Shown: positions 25,870 through 35,459 of the stretch, one piece after another
Position numbering within the stretch: the stretch's first letter is position 1
Layout of the letters: each line of letters starts with the position of its first letter
DNA from: Sphingobium sp. Leaf26
GTDB lineage: Bacteria; Pseudomonadota; Alphaproteobacteria; Sphingomonadales; Sphingomonadaceae
Assembly (NCBI RefSeq): GCF_001421665.1
Contig: NZ_LMKV01000012.1
Location: forward strand, 454,185-518,184
Reading direction: 5' to 3'
Length of the DNA: 64,000 nucleotides
The notes under the pieces: generated by a model
Seen by the model: only the letters and a program-made list of their open reading frames with translations
Told to the model about the DNA's origin: nothing
Databases searched by the model: none
Program-made: the position numbers and the translations under genes

Positions 25870-26798
25870 CGAAGGCTCTTGTCTGGGTTGAACATGAAGG
25901 CGGCGCGGTCAAGGACGCGACGCTTTCGGCCGTGACCGCCGCAGCGAAGCTGGGCGAAGTGCATCTGCTGGTTGCGGGTCAGGGCGTCGATGGCGTCGCT
26001 GCCGCCGCCGCCAGGATCGCCGGCGTGGGCAAGGTCCATGTCGCCGACGACGCGGCCTTTGGCCATGCGTTGCCGGAAAATGTGGCGCCGCTGATCGTCG
26101 AACTGATGGGGCACCATGATGCTTTCGTCGCGCCAGCCACCAGCAATGGCAAGAATATCGCACCGCGTGTCGCTGCGCTGCTCGACGTCATGCAGATCAG
26201 CGACATCCTGTCGGTGGAGAGCGAAGACATGTTCACGCGCCCCATCTACGCCGGCAACGCCATTGCGACGGTCAAGTCGAAGGATGCCAAGAAGGTCATC
26301 ACGGTGCGCGGCACCGCTTTCGAGAAGGCGCCGAGCGAGGGCGGTTCGGGCGTCGTGGAAGCTGTCGCCTCGACCGGGGACAAGGGCATTTCGTCCTTCG
26401 TCGGCGCCGAGATCGCCAAGCTGGAACGGCCGGAACTGACCAGCGCCAAGATCATCGTATCGGGCGGCCGGGCCTTGAAGGACGGTGAGACGTTCGAGGC
26501 GACCATCTTCCCGCTGGCCGACAAGCTGGGTGCGGCGGTGGGTGCTTCACGCGCTGCGGTGGATGCGGGCTATGTGCCAAACGACTATCAGGTCGGGCAG
26601 ACCGGCAAGATCGTCGCGCCGGACGTCTATATCGCGGTCGGCATTTCCGGGGCGATCCAGCATCTCGCCGGCATGAAGGACAGCAAGACCATCATCGCCA
26701 TCAACAAGGATGAGGATGCGCCGATCTTCCAGGTCGCAGATATCGGCCTGGTCGGCGATCTGTTCAAGATAGTGCCGGAGCTCACCGAAAAGCTGTAA
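25866..26798 (+). CDS. etfA: Electron transfer flavoprotein subunit alpha
   Basis: A 310-residue EtfA of standard length. The N-terminal half binds the beta subunit; the C-terminal FAD domain has [36 protein letters not shown] and [19 protein letters not shown], then [21 protein letters not shown]. It starts within the etfB stop (ATGA overlap). With EtfB it passes electrons from acyl-CoA and other dehydrogenases to ETF:ubiquinone oxidoreductase. The gene itself is intact although its partner is disrupted. Confidence 0.96.
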   Translation: MTKALVWVEHEGGAVKDATLSAVTAAAKLGEVHLLVAGQGVDGVAAAAARIAGVGKVHVADDAAFGHALPENVAPLIVELMGHHDAFVAPATSNGKNIAPRVAALLDVMQISDILSVESEDMFTRPIYAGNAIATVKSKDAKKVITVRGTAFEKAPSEGGSGVVEAVASTGDKGISSFVGAEIAKLERPELTSAKIIVSGGRALKDGETFEATIFPLADKLGAAVGASRAAVDAGYVPNDYQVGQTGKIVAPDVYIAVGISGAIQHLAGMKDSKTIIAINKDEDAPIFQVADIGLVGDLFKIVPELTEKL

Positions 26799-26820
26799 GC
26801 TATCGTTACGATGTAGGAAA

Positions 26821-26851
26821 GGGCGCGGGGAGTGATCCTCGCGCCCTTTTT
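26821..26851 (+). terminator. Rho-independent terminator after etfA
   Basis: An 11-bp GC-rich stem (26821-26831 with 26836-26846, one G-T pair, loop GTGA) is followed directly by TTTTT. It is 22 bp beyond the etfA stop and also ends 10 bp before the convergent lipoprotein gene. Confidence 0.9.
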
Positions 26852-26861
26852 CGTTGTCGGC

Positions 26862-27209
26862 TTATTCGCAGTTGATGTCGTTCTTGTCGATGGCCCGACC
26901 AGCCAGCGCGCCGCCGGCACCGCCGAGGATGGTGCCGAGTGTCTTGGAACCCCCGGGAGCGATGATGTTGCCCAGCACGCCGCCAGCGATTGCGCCGACG
27001 ATGGTGCCGGTGGTGCCGTCATCGCGTTTGCAATAATAGCGGCCGTCGCGGTCGCGATAGATCTGATCATTGTCGCGGATCGGACGACGATGGCCACGGC
27101 GGTCGCTCGGGCGGTCATAGCCATAACCGCCGCGGCCGCCATTGTCGGACATGCAGGCGCTGAGCGGCAGTATCGCCAGAATGGCCGCGGCCAGGATTGG
27201 TTTGCGCAT
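26862..27209 (-). CDS. Glycine-zipper (2TM) lipoprotein
   Basis: A 115-residue protein with a lipoprotein signal ([19 protein letters not shown]; lipobox LSAC), a charged Arg/Asp/Tyr linker, and a glycine zipper [20 protein letters not shown] then [15 protein letters not shown]. Family members are outer-membrane-associated small lipoproteins of the SlyB/OsmB/YMGG type with envelope-stress roles that are poorly defined. GGAG lies just upstream of the ATG. Monocistronic. Confidence 0.85.
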   Translation of the reverse strand: MRKPILAAAILAILPLSACMSDNGGRGGYGYDRPSDRRGHRRPIRDNDQIYRDRDGRYYCKRDDGTTGTIVGAIAGGVLGNIIAPGGSKTLGTILGGAGGALAGRAIDKNDINCE

Positions 27210-27268
27210 GGGGTTCTCCTCTAATCTCCCTGTCGGCGGATCAACCTTTTGAAGCGCCGATGTTTCCC

Positions 27269-27323
27269 AAAAAGAAACCGCCCGTCGCTGCCATGAGAGG
27301 GGGGTATGGCAGCGAGCGGGCGG
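27269..27323 (-). terminator. Long-stem terminator for the 70-aa membrane-associated gene
   Basis: A 17-bp stem with a single bulge (27278-27294 with 27306-27323, 11-base loop) is flanked at 27269-27277 by an A-rich run that reads TTTCTTTT on the minus strand. It lies about 45 bp past the stop of the minus-strand gene at 27369. Confidence 0.85.
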
Positions 27324-27368
27324 TGACCGGCGGCGAGCGGGGGACTGAGCCGCCGGGAGGGGAAAAGA

Positions 27369-27581
27369 TTAGTTGGGCAGCGGGCGGTTTCCGGTGACGG
27401 ACGGCGTCACCAACGGCGCAGCGGGTGTGGTCGCGGTTTCGACGCGCTGTTCGTCCAGCTTGGCCTTCGCCTCGCCATAGCGGGCGACGATGTCGTCCTT
27501 GAATTCGGTCAGCTTGCCTTCGTCGTAGAGCTTCTTGCCGACATAGCCGGCGATGGCGCCGAAGATCAGGGTGCGGATCAT
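27369..27581 (-). CDS. Small conserved-type protein, 70 aa
   Basis: A 70-residue protein with a short hydrophobic N-terminus (MIRTLIFGAIAGYVGKKLYD), an amphipathic charged helix (KLTEFKDDIVARYGEAKAKL) and a Pro/Thr-rich tail. GGAGA lies 6 bases before the ATG. This layout resembles short stress-related membrane-associated proteins of sphingomonads. A GGAAC-N16-GGTT sequence upstream is a weak match to an EcfG general-stress promoter. Function unknown. Confidence 0.75.
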   Translation of the reverse strand: MIRTLIFGAIAGYVGKKLYDEGKLTEFKDDIVARYGEAKAKLDEQRVETATTPAAPLVTPSVTGNRPLPN

Positions 27582-27703
27582 GGGGGTCTCCGTTGATTAT
27601 GGGTTCGGGAAAGATAACCGGCCAGCCGGGAAGCGGTTCCGACGATGATTGCCTGTTTTCCGCTTTCCGCTAGTCTTGCGACGGGTTGTGGGGGAATTGC
27701 GGC

Positions 27704-28306
27704 ATGTCGGCTTTCGATCTGGTGTTCGCGGTGTTCGGCCTGTTGCTGGGGCTGGCCGTTGCCGAAGTGCTGGGCGGATTTGCCAGGGTGCTGAAACTCA
27801 AACGGTCCGCCAAGCCGGTGCGGGTCGGTTGGCTGACGCCGCTGCTGGGCCTGTTCGTCATGCTGGACCTGACCAGTTTCTGGGGCATGGCATTCGGCAT
27901 GCGGGACCAGATGGACGCCAGCTATCTGACACTGGTGGTCGTGCTGGCCATCGTCGGTGTCTATCATCTGGTGGCGTCGGTGATCTTTCCCGACGAGCCG
28001 GAGCAATGGCCCGATTTCGATGACTGGTACGACCGGCAGAACCGGCTGGTGATCGGCGGGCTGCTGGGCATCAATATCGCCACGATGGTCGTTCAGGGGG
28101 TGCTGGACAGCATCCATCCCTTGCCGGAGACGCCCGTGGGACCGGCCGGCGATATCGGGTTCCTATTCTATGCCGGGGGGGCGATGTCGCTGTTCGCGCT
28201 GCTGATCGCCCTGCTGTTCGTGCATAATCGCCGGTGGAATGTGGCGATGCTGGCGGCGCTGAACCTGATCCTGCTGAGCACCAGCATATTGGAGGATTAT
28301 ATCTGA
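27704..28306 (+). CDS. Hypothetical polytopic membrane protein, 200 aa
   Basis: About five to six hydrophobic segments are visible: FDLVFAVFGLLLGLAVAEVL, LTPLLGLFVMLDLTSFWGMA, LTLVVVLAIVGVYHLVASVI, VIGGLLGINIATMVVQGVL, FLFYAGGAMSLFALLIALL and AMLAALNLILLSTSIL. The start at 27704 (MSAFDL) has GGGGGAA upstream; the frame could extend to a TTG at 27686. No enzymatic motif and no recognised family. It is divergent from the 70-aa gene. Confidence 0.75.
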   Translation: MSAFDLVFAVFGLLLGLAVAEVLGGFARVLKLKRSAKPVRVGWLTPLLGLFVMLDLTSFWGMAFGMRDQMDASYLTLVVVLAIVGVYHLVASVIFPDEPEQWPDFDDWYDRQNRLVIGGLLGINIATMVVQGVLDSIHPLPETPVGPAGDIGFLFYAGGAMSLFALLIALLFVHNRRWNVAMLAALNLILLSTSILEDYI

Positions 28307-28313
28307 AGCCCGG

Positions 28314-28496
28314 TCAGCCCGGATTGCCACCCCGTTCGCGCAGCGCGCGGCTGACGTCGATCTGGTCCTGGCGGCGGGCCATGGCGAGGAAAGCGGCTTC
28401 GGAGCGGAGGCAGCGGTTGCGGACATTGTCCAGCGTGGCGGCGGCGGCGTCACCATTCGCCTTGGCGGCGAGGGCGTGATAGTCGGGATTGGCCAT
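28314..28496 (-). CDS. Small hypothetical protein, 60 aa
   Basis: A 60-residue soluble, helical protein (MANPDYHALAAKANGDAAAA, then LDNVRNRCLRSEAAFLAMARRQDQID). AGGAG lies eight bases before the ATG, which supports expression. The central RCLRSE-AFLAMARRQ part resembles short sphingomonad hypotheticals. It is convergent with the membrane protein gene, 7 bp apart. Function unknown. Confidence 0.65.
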   Translation of the reverse strand: MANPDYHALAAKANGDAAAATLDNVRNRCLRSEAAFLAMARRQDQIDVSRALRERGGNPG

Positions 28497-28526
28497 GACT
28501 TGCGCTCCTGAGTTTTTCGCGGGCCT

Positions 28527-28568
28527 CGTTTTCCGGGTCGGCAGGTGCTGTCACCTGCGTAGAAAACG
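28527..28568 (-). promoter_or_regulatory. Nested inverted repeat upstream of the 60-aa gene
   Basis: An outer pair CGTTTTC (28527-28533)/GAAAACG (28562-28568) encloses an inner perfect hairpin GCAGGTG-CTGT-CACCTGC (28541-28558). It starts 31 bp upstream of the minus-strand ATG and could be a structured leader, operator or terminator. Confidence 0.35.
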
Positions 28569-28658
28569 CTCCAGGACAAGCCGGGCGCCACGGGTGCGGC
28601 ACCCGACCGGATCGCGCGCCGCGCCAGCCGATAAGCAGGCGCGGCGGACGTGAGCAGC

Positions 28659-28688
28659 GGGGCGGCGAACCCGAAAGTCCGCCGCCCC
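28659..28688 (-). terminator. GC hairpin after the cold-shock gene
   Basis: GGGGCGGCG (28659-28667) pairs with CGCCGCCCC (28680-28688) around a 12-base loop, 7 bp after the minus-strand stop of the cold-shock gene. No T-run follows, so termination efficiency is uncertain. Confidence 0.5.
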
Positions 28689-28695
28689 AGGCCGC

Positions 28696-28908
28696 TTATT
28701 CGGCGTGAGCGATGTTCACAGCCGCCATCTTGCCGCGACGGTCCTGCTCCAGATCATAGGAGACGCGGTCCTTTTCGCGCAGCGTGGCGAGGCCGGCGCG
28801 CTCGACGGCGCTGATGTGGACGAACGCGTCCGGGCTGCCGTCATCGGGAGCGATGAAGCCAAAGCCCTTGTCGGCGTTGAAGAATTTGACGGTGCCTACG
28901 ATGGCCAT
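28696..28908 (-). CDS. Cold-shock domain protein (CspA family)
   Basis: A 70-residue single CSD protein: MAIVGTVKFFNADKGFGFIA contains RNP1 (KGFGFI), DAFVHISAV is RNP2, and the C-terminal strand is RGKMAAVNI. It binds single-stranded RNA/DNA as an RNA chaperone. The start at 28908 is set by AAGGAAA upstream and by family alignment; a seven-residue in-frame extension is unlikely. A GCGTCC/GGACGC hairpin (28936-28952) lies in the presumed leader, as is common for csp mRNAs. Confidence 0.95.
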   Translation of the reverse strand: MAIVGTVKFFNADKGFGFIAPDDGSPDAFVHISAVERAGLATLREKDRVSYDLEQDRRGKMAAVNIAHAE

Positions 28909-29093
28909 GGGAAAATTTCCTTCTTTCAATGCGACGCGTCCCGTGTGGACGCACCGGGTTGCTAGAGGGGCAGGGAAAGATGGAGAGAAGGAGCCGCAAA
29001 GCGCCGAACAACCGTCGATTTGCGACTATAGCCTGACCCATATAGGGCAAGGTCCGTGAAATAGCAAATGGCGGGCCGGCAGGGCCATGAAGA

Positions 29094-30161
29094 TCAGGCC
29101 GGTGCGGGCATGGCGGCCGCCCCGGCACCGTCCATTGCCGGTGCAATGGCCGCGCTGTCCATCCACTGCATCGTGAAACCGAAATAATCGTCGCGCGCCT
29201 GCGCCGCAGCGGCCTCATAGGGGCGGCGCCAGACTTCATGCTGGGCATCCATTTCCTCTTCCTCGTCCGGCGTCAGGTCGCGCTCATAATCGTCAATCTC
29301 GTAGATTTCGGCGCTCGCATCGCCCTTGAAACCGAGCGGCGGGGGAAAATCGGTGCGCCAGCGGGCCAGCTTTGCATTCCACCAGATGCCGCGCAGCCGG
29401 GCGGCGGCCTCTTCCGGCGGAAAATCGGAGCGGTCGGGCTTTGGTTCGGGGCGAAGTTCACACCGTTCATTGGTGACGGAGAATAGCGGTTTTTGACCGG
29501 CTGCAAGCGGCAGGCGCGCGGCGACGAACAGCGCGGCCGAGGCGCCGGAGGAGATGGCGGCGGCGACCGCCTCCACCGCCGGTTCGGGGGTGTCGGGGCG
29601 CGCCCCGTCGAGCAGTTGCGCATCGGCCATGGTCCGGGCGTGGGGCTCCTGACCGGTGCGGGGGAGGGCGAGGCCGTCCAGTTCCGCCTGCGCGATATCC
29701 TCCGGGCAGAGCATGTCGAGATAGGCGGCGAAATCCTGCGCCACGACGCGGGCGAGCGCGGCGTCGGAGCCTTCGGGAGGGCTGTCGGCCATGCGATCCA
29801 GCCGGGACAGCATCGACATGGCGCGGCGGTTGTCGTGGCGGTGGCGGGTGATTTCGTGATTGTCCGGGTCTTTGCGGATCGTTTCCTCATTGCCGGTGAG
29901 GGCGCGGGCGAGCAGATCCGTCGCGAGACGCGCGCGGGCGATCAGGATCGCCGCGTCCCAGCCGAGGCGAAAGGCCGCGCCGTCATGGCGGGTGCGCAGG
30001 GCGTAGGCGGAACGGGCGGTGATGCGCACGGCTTCGCAGGCGAGCATGATGACGCCGGACGCGGCGAGGACTTCAAGGAAGCGGCGCTGGCGCGCGGGCG
30101 ACCAGCCATCGGCGCGGGATCGGGGCGCGGCGGTGGGGAGGATGGGGTCGTGAACGGACAT
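29094..30161 (-). CDS. Hypothetical protein with N-terminal helical HTH-like region
   Basis: A 355-residue protein, acidic and Ala-rich, not recognised. Residues about 20-60 (WSPARQRRFLEVLAASGVIM, then ACEAVRITARSAYALRTRHD) look like a helix-turn-helix that might select a DNA site or be part of a transposase-like fold; the next part contains many short helices, and the C-terminal third has an acidic stretch (IDDYERDLTPDEEEEMDAQ). No membrane segment. I have an impression of similar long hypotheticals in sphingomonads but cannot assign a function. The start at 30161 gives MSVHDPILP. Confidence 0.65.
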   Translation of the reverse strand: MSVHDPILPTAAPRSRADGWSPARQRRFLEVLAASGVIMLACEAVRITARSAYALRTRHDGAAFRLGWDAAILIARARLATDLLARALTGNEETIRKDPDNHEITRHRHDNRRAMSMLSRLDRMADSPPEGSDAALARVVAQDFAAYLDMLCPEDIAQAELDGLALPRTGQEPHARTMADAQLLDGARPDTPEPAVEAVAAAISSGASAALFVAARLPLAAGQKPLFSVTNERCELRPEPKPDRSDFPPEEAAARLRGIWWNAKLARWRTDFPPPLGFKGDASAEIYEIDDYERDLTPDEEEEMDAQHEVWRRPYEAAAAQARDDYFGFTMQWMDSAAIAPAMDGAGAAAMPAPA

Positions 30162-30250
30162 GGGTTGGTGCCTCCGGCTTGAGGGGTTTGCCGGGAGGAT
30201 GGGCAGAAAGGGGGCGTGTAGGACAGGGGAATAGGATTTTGGGGGCGGGG

Positions 30251-30514
30251 TCAGGGGTATTGTTGCCGAGTATGTTTGACGGCCAGTATTTCGATGCTGT
30301 CGATGCCGATGCGATAATTCGGCGTCACCAGAGCCTCGCGCGTGCCGGGAACGCGGCCGGTCCGGTGCATATAGGGATGCTGCGGCAATTGGGCGGCGGT
30401 GTCACGGATGGCCTGGCCGGTGCGCTGCGCGGCGGCAGGGTTTTGAACCTCCATAAAGTCGATGATGGCTTCAAGATCGTCCAGCGCTTCCTCAAGCCAG
30501 ACGAGCGAGAGCAT
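30251..30514 (-). CDS. RelE/ParE-family toxin
   Basis: An 87-residue toxin: LVWLEEALDDLEAIIDFMEVQ (the two N-terminal helices), a central QLPQHPYMHRTGRVPGTREAL segment and the C-terminal strand YRIGIDSIEILAVKHTRQQYP with the conserved VKHTRQ-P end. ParE members poison gyrase and RelE members cleave mRNA; sequence alone does not settle which. Start overlaps the antitoxin stop by one base (TGATG), as usual for type II modules. Confidence 0.9.
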   Translation of the reverse strand: MLSLVWLEEALDDLEAIIDFMEVQNPAAAQRTGQAIRDTAAQLPQHPYMHRTGRVPGTREALVTPNYRIGIDSIEILAVKHTRQQYP

Positions 30515-30690
30515 CAGGCTTTCTTTCGGCGATCAATGATCGCCTGCATTCGCGCCATCGCCTCGTCATGCGGAATGCGCGGGCTGTTGGACGCCATGCG
30601 CGCTTCGACCGTTGCGCGGAACCATGCGTCATAGGCATCCGCTTCCTCGGTCGTCGCGAACTCGGACTCGATGGGGGTGAGTTTGGTCAT
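30514..30690 (-). CDS. Type II antitoxin, RelB/ParD-stabiliser-like
   Basis: A 58-residue partner of the toxin downstream. MTKLTPIESEFATTEEADAY is a short N-terminal region, followed by a helix YDAWFRATVEARMAS and a toxin-binding helix with HDEAMARMQAIIDRRKKA. The start at 30690 is chosen because the upstream extension to 30825 is low-complexity and non-homologous in look; no strong ribosome site is visible. Expected to neutralise the toxin and autorepress the promoter. Confidence 0.85.
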   Translation of the reverse strand: MTKLTPIESEFATTEEADAYDAWFRATVEARMASNSPRIPHDEAMARMQAIIDRRKKA

Positions 30691-30893
30691 CGGGAGAGTG
30701 TAGCAGATGGGTGTGGTGGGGCCAATTGGGGTAGCGTTGGTTGGTCCGATGTGGATTAGGTTTGGTGCGATTTTCGTATTTAGTAAACTGTCACCGTAAT
30801 CCGTCACCGTAATCCAGTAAGCCACACAGGATTCTGTTGCTGTGTTCGTGATTTACCGCAAAGGCTGACTTTAATCGTTACGGGGGCGACAAG

Positions 30894-32246
30894 ATGGCGG
30901 GTGATGCAAGGGGATTTTACGCGACGCTTGAGTTAGATAGCTCGGCCTCGGCGGCAGACATCAAGAGTGCTTACCGTCGATTGGCGAAAGAATATCACCC
31001 TGATACTGGAAGGGTTCGAGACGGAGGGGCGCGTTTCCAACAGATTGGCGCGGCGTATGAAATTCTGGGCGATGCCGAAAAGCGTGCCGACTACGACAAT
31101 TTATCTGAACAAGCTGATCAGGCTGACTATTCAGAAAAGCGCCGTCCCTTAAGTCCAATCCGGTGTGGAACCTGTCGACAGATCACCGCCCAACCGCGCT
31201 ATATCATTTTTTGGCGCGTCATCAGCGTGGTCCTGGCAACGACACGTACACCTGTTCAAGGCATTTTTTGCTCTACCTGCGCGGCGAAGGAATCATTGAA
31301 GTCCACAGCAATCACAGGGCTTTTAGGGTGGTGGGGATTTCCTTGGGGACCAATTTGGACGGTGTTGGAGGGGGTCAAAAATCTTTTTGGCGGAGTCCAA
31401 AACAAGGAGCATGAAGAAGCTCTTCTTTGGCACAACGCTTTAGCTTTTGCCGATGCCGGTAAAGTACCGTTATCGTATGCGCTCGCCGAACGACTCTTGT
31501 CTGCGAAAAACGGGGAAATAAGAGCTGGGGCAGCCCAATTGACAACCTTCTATCGTTCTCAGGGATTTAAGCCGACAGGAACACTGAAAAATAACTGGAT
31601 CAACAATCCGGCTCAATTTCTGGCTAAACTGCTGTTGCTATCTATGGTGCCGGTCGCTTTGACCGCTGCAATTATGTACTCGGATCGCTCATCTCCTGAG
31701 GCATCTTATGGCGTCGCGAGCGACCTATCAGAAGCATATCGTGAGCCAACTGCAAATTCTTTGGAAGCTCCAGCAGATGACTACAATGCTTCTGAACCTG
31801 CCACGCCAACGTGCACCCGCAAAGTGGAAAACGGCAAAATATTGGTCGGTGCCAAGCGCTTAGGCGAAGACGGGCATATATTACAGATCAGTAATGGTTC
31901 AAGCGGCGACGCTATAGTGAAGGTGCGTAGTACCGATACTGGTAACCTACTCGCTTCCTTTTTTGTTAAACAAAATAGTGAATCTCAGCTTTCTGGAATA
32001 CCAGATGGTTCCTACAAAATTCAGTATGCCATCGGAACGCAACTAGCCGAGAACTGCAAATCGTTTACTGGAATGTCTGCTGTAAATGAGTTTCCAAACC
32101 CCGAATCATTGACAACAACAAGTGAAGAGACATTTGAAGGCACGCTGGTTAAACGGAAGCGGCTTTCATACACTCTATATGCAGTGCCGGGCGGAGACGT
32201 CGCTCCAACGTCCATAAGTCCCGAAGAGTTTGAGAGCGGAACTTAG
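30894..32246 (+). CDS. J-domain membrane protein of unknown function (AT-richer, probably acquired)
   Basis: A 450-residue protein. A J domain occupies about residues 6-70 with the HPD motif at 35-37 (RRLAKEYHPDTGRV). Two CxxC pairs (C91/C94 and about C126/C129) frame a hydrophobic segment, suggesting a zinc-ribbon-like module. Further hydrophobic stretches lie at about 135-160 and 243-265 (LLLLSMVPVALTAAIM); the C-terminal 170 residues are probably extracytoplasmic. Codon use and base composition are clearly more AT-rich than the neighbours, implying transfer. J domains recruit DnaK; the rest gives no functional clue. It ends 2 bp from convergent uvrA. Confidence 0.8.
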   Translation: MAGDARGFYATLELDSSASAADIKSAYRRLAKEYHPDTGRVRDGGARFQQIGAAYEILGDAEKRADYDNLSEQADQADYSEKRRPLSPIRCGTCRQITAQPRYIIFWRVISVVLATTRTPVQGIFCSTCAAKESLKSTAITGLLGWWGFPWGPIWTVLEGVKNLFGGVQNKEHEEALLWHNALAFADAGKVPLSYALAERLLSAKNGEIRAGAAQLTTFYRSQGFKPTGTLKNNWINNPAQFLAKLLLLSMVPVALTAAIMYSDRSSPEASYGVASDLSEAYREPTANSLEAPADDYNASEPATPTCTRKVENGKILVGAKRLGEDGHILQISNGSSGDAIVKVRSTDTGNLLASFFVKQNSESQLSGIPDGSYKIQYAIGTQLAENCKSFTGMSAVNEFPNPESLTTTSEETFEGTLVKRKRLSYTLYAVPGGDVAPTSISPEEFESGT

Positions 32247-32248
32247 CG

Positions 32249-35167
<2,919 letters not shown>

Positions 35168-35174
35168 GGGGGCC

Positions 35175-35189
35175 GTTCTATAAATGTTC
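35175..35189 (-). promoter_or_regulatory. LexA (SOS) box upstream of uvrA
   Basis: GTTC-TATAAAT-GTTC on the plus strand (GAAC-N7-GAAC reading toward uvrA) matches exactly the alphaproteobacterial LexA operator. It lies 8-22 bp before the uvrA ATG, where repressor would block initiation. uvrA is a standard SOS gene in this class. Confidence 0.85.
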
Positions 35190-35459
35190 CAGGCTTAATG
35201 CCAGTGTGGAAATAGGAACCGGGTTGGCGAACCTCAACAGGTGGCGGGCGTCGCGGCCATCATCCGGAGTGATGGGCCGGCCGCGGCGGATTTTGTCGTG
35301 CTGTAATTCTCGTGAGGCGGTCAGCGTTAGGCGCTTTGCCATCCTTTGTTTCCCCGCCCGTCAGGTCGCGCACATGATGATCGTGATAATTGCTGTCATG
35401 TATAAGTCGTTGACGAAATTTCCGAATTCCGCCAGTCATCAAGTCAACAGGGGGATATT
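35190..35459. other. Divergent intergenic region between uvrA and the RTX gene
   Basis: About 270 bp after the SOS box with no gene. It must hold the RTX promoter; the stretch around 35380-35450 is AT-richer (ATGATCGTGATAATTGC, ATAAGTCG). GGGGGAT lies close to the ATG of the RTX gene. No repeat or RNA gene recognised. Confidence 0.4.
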
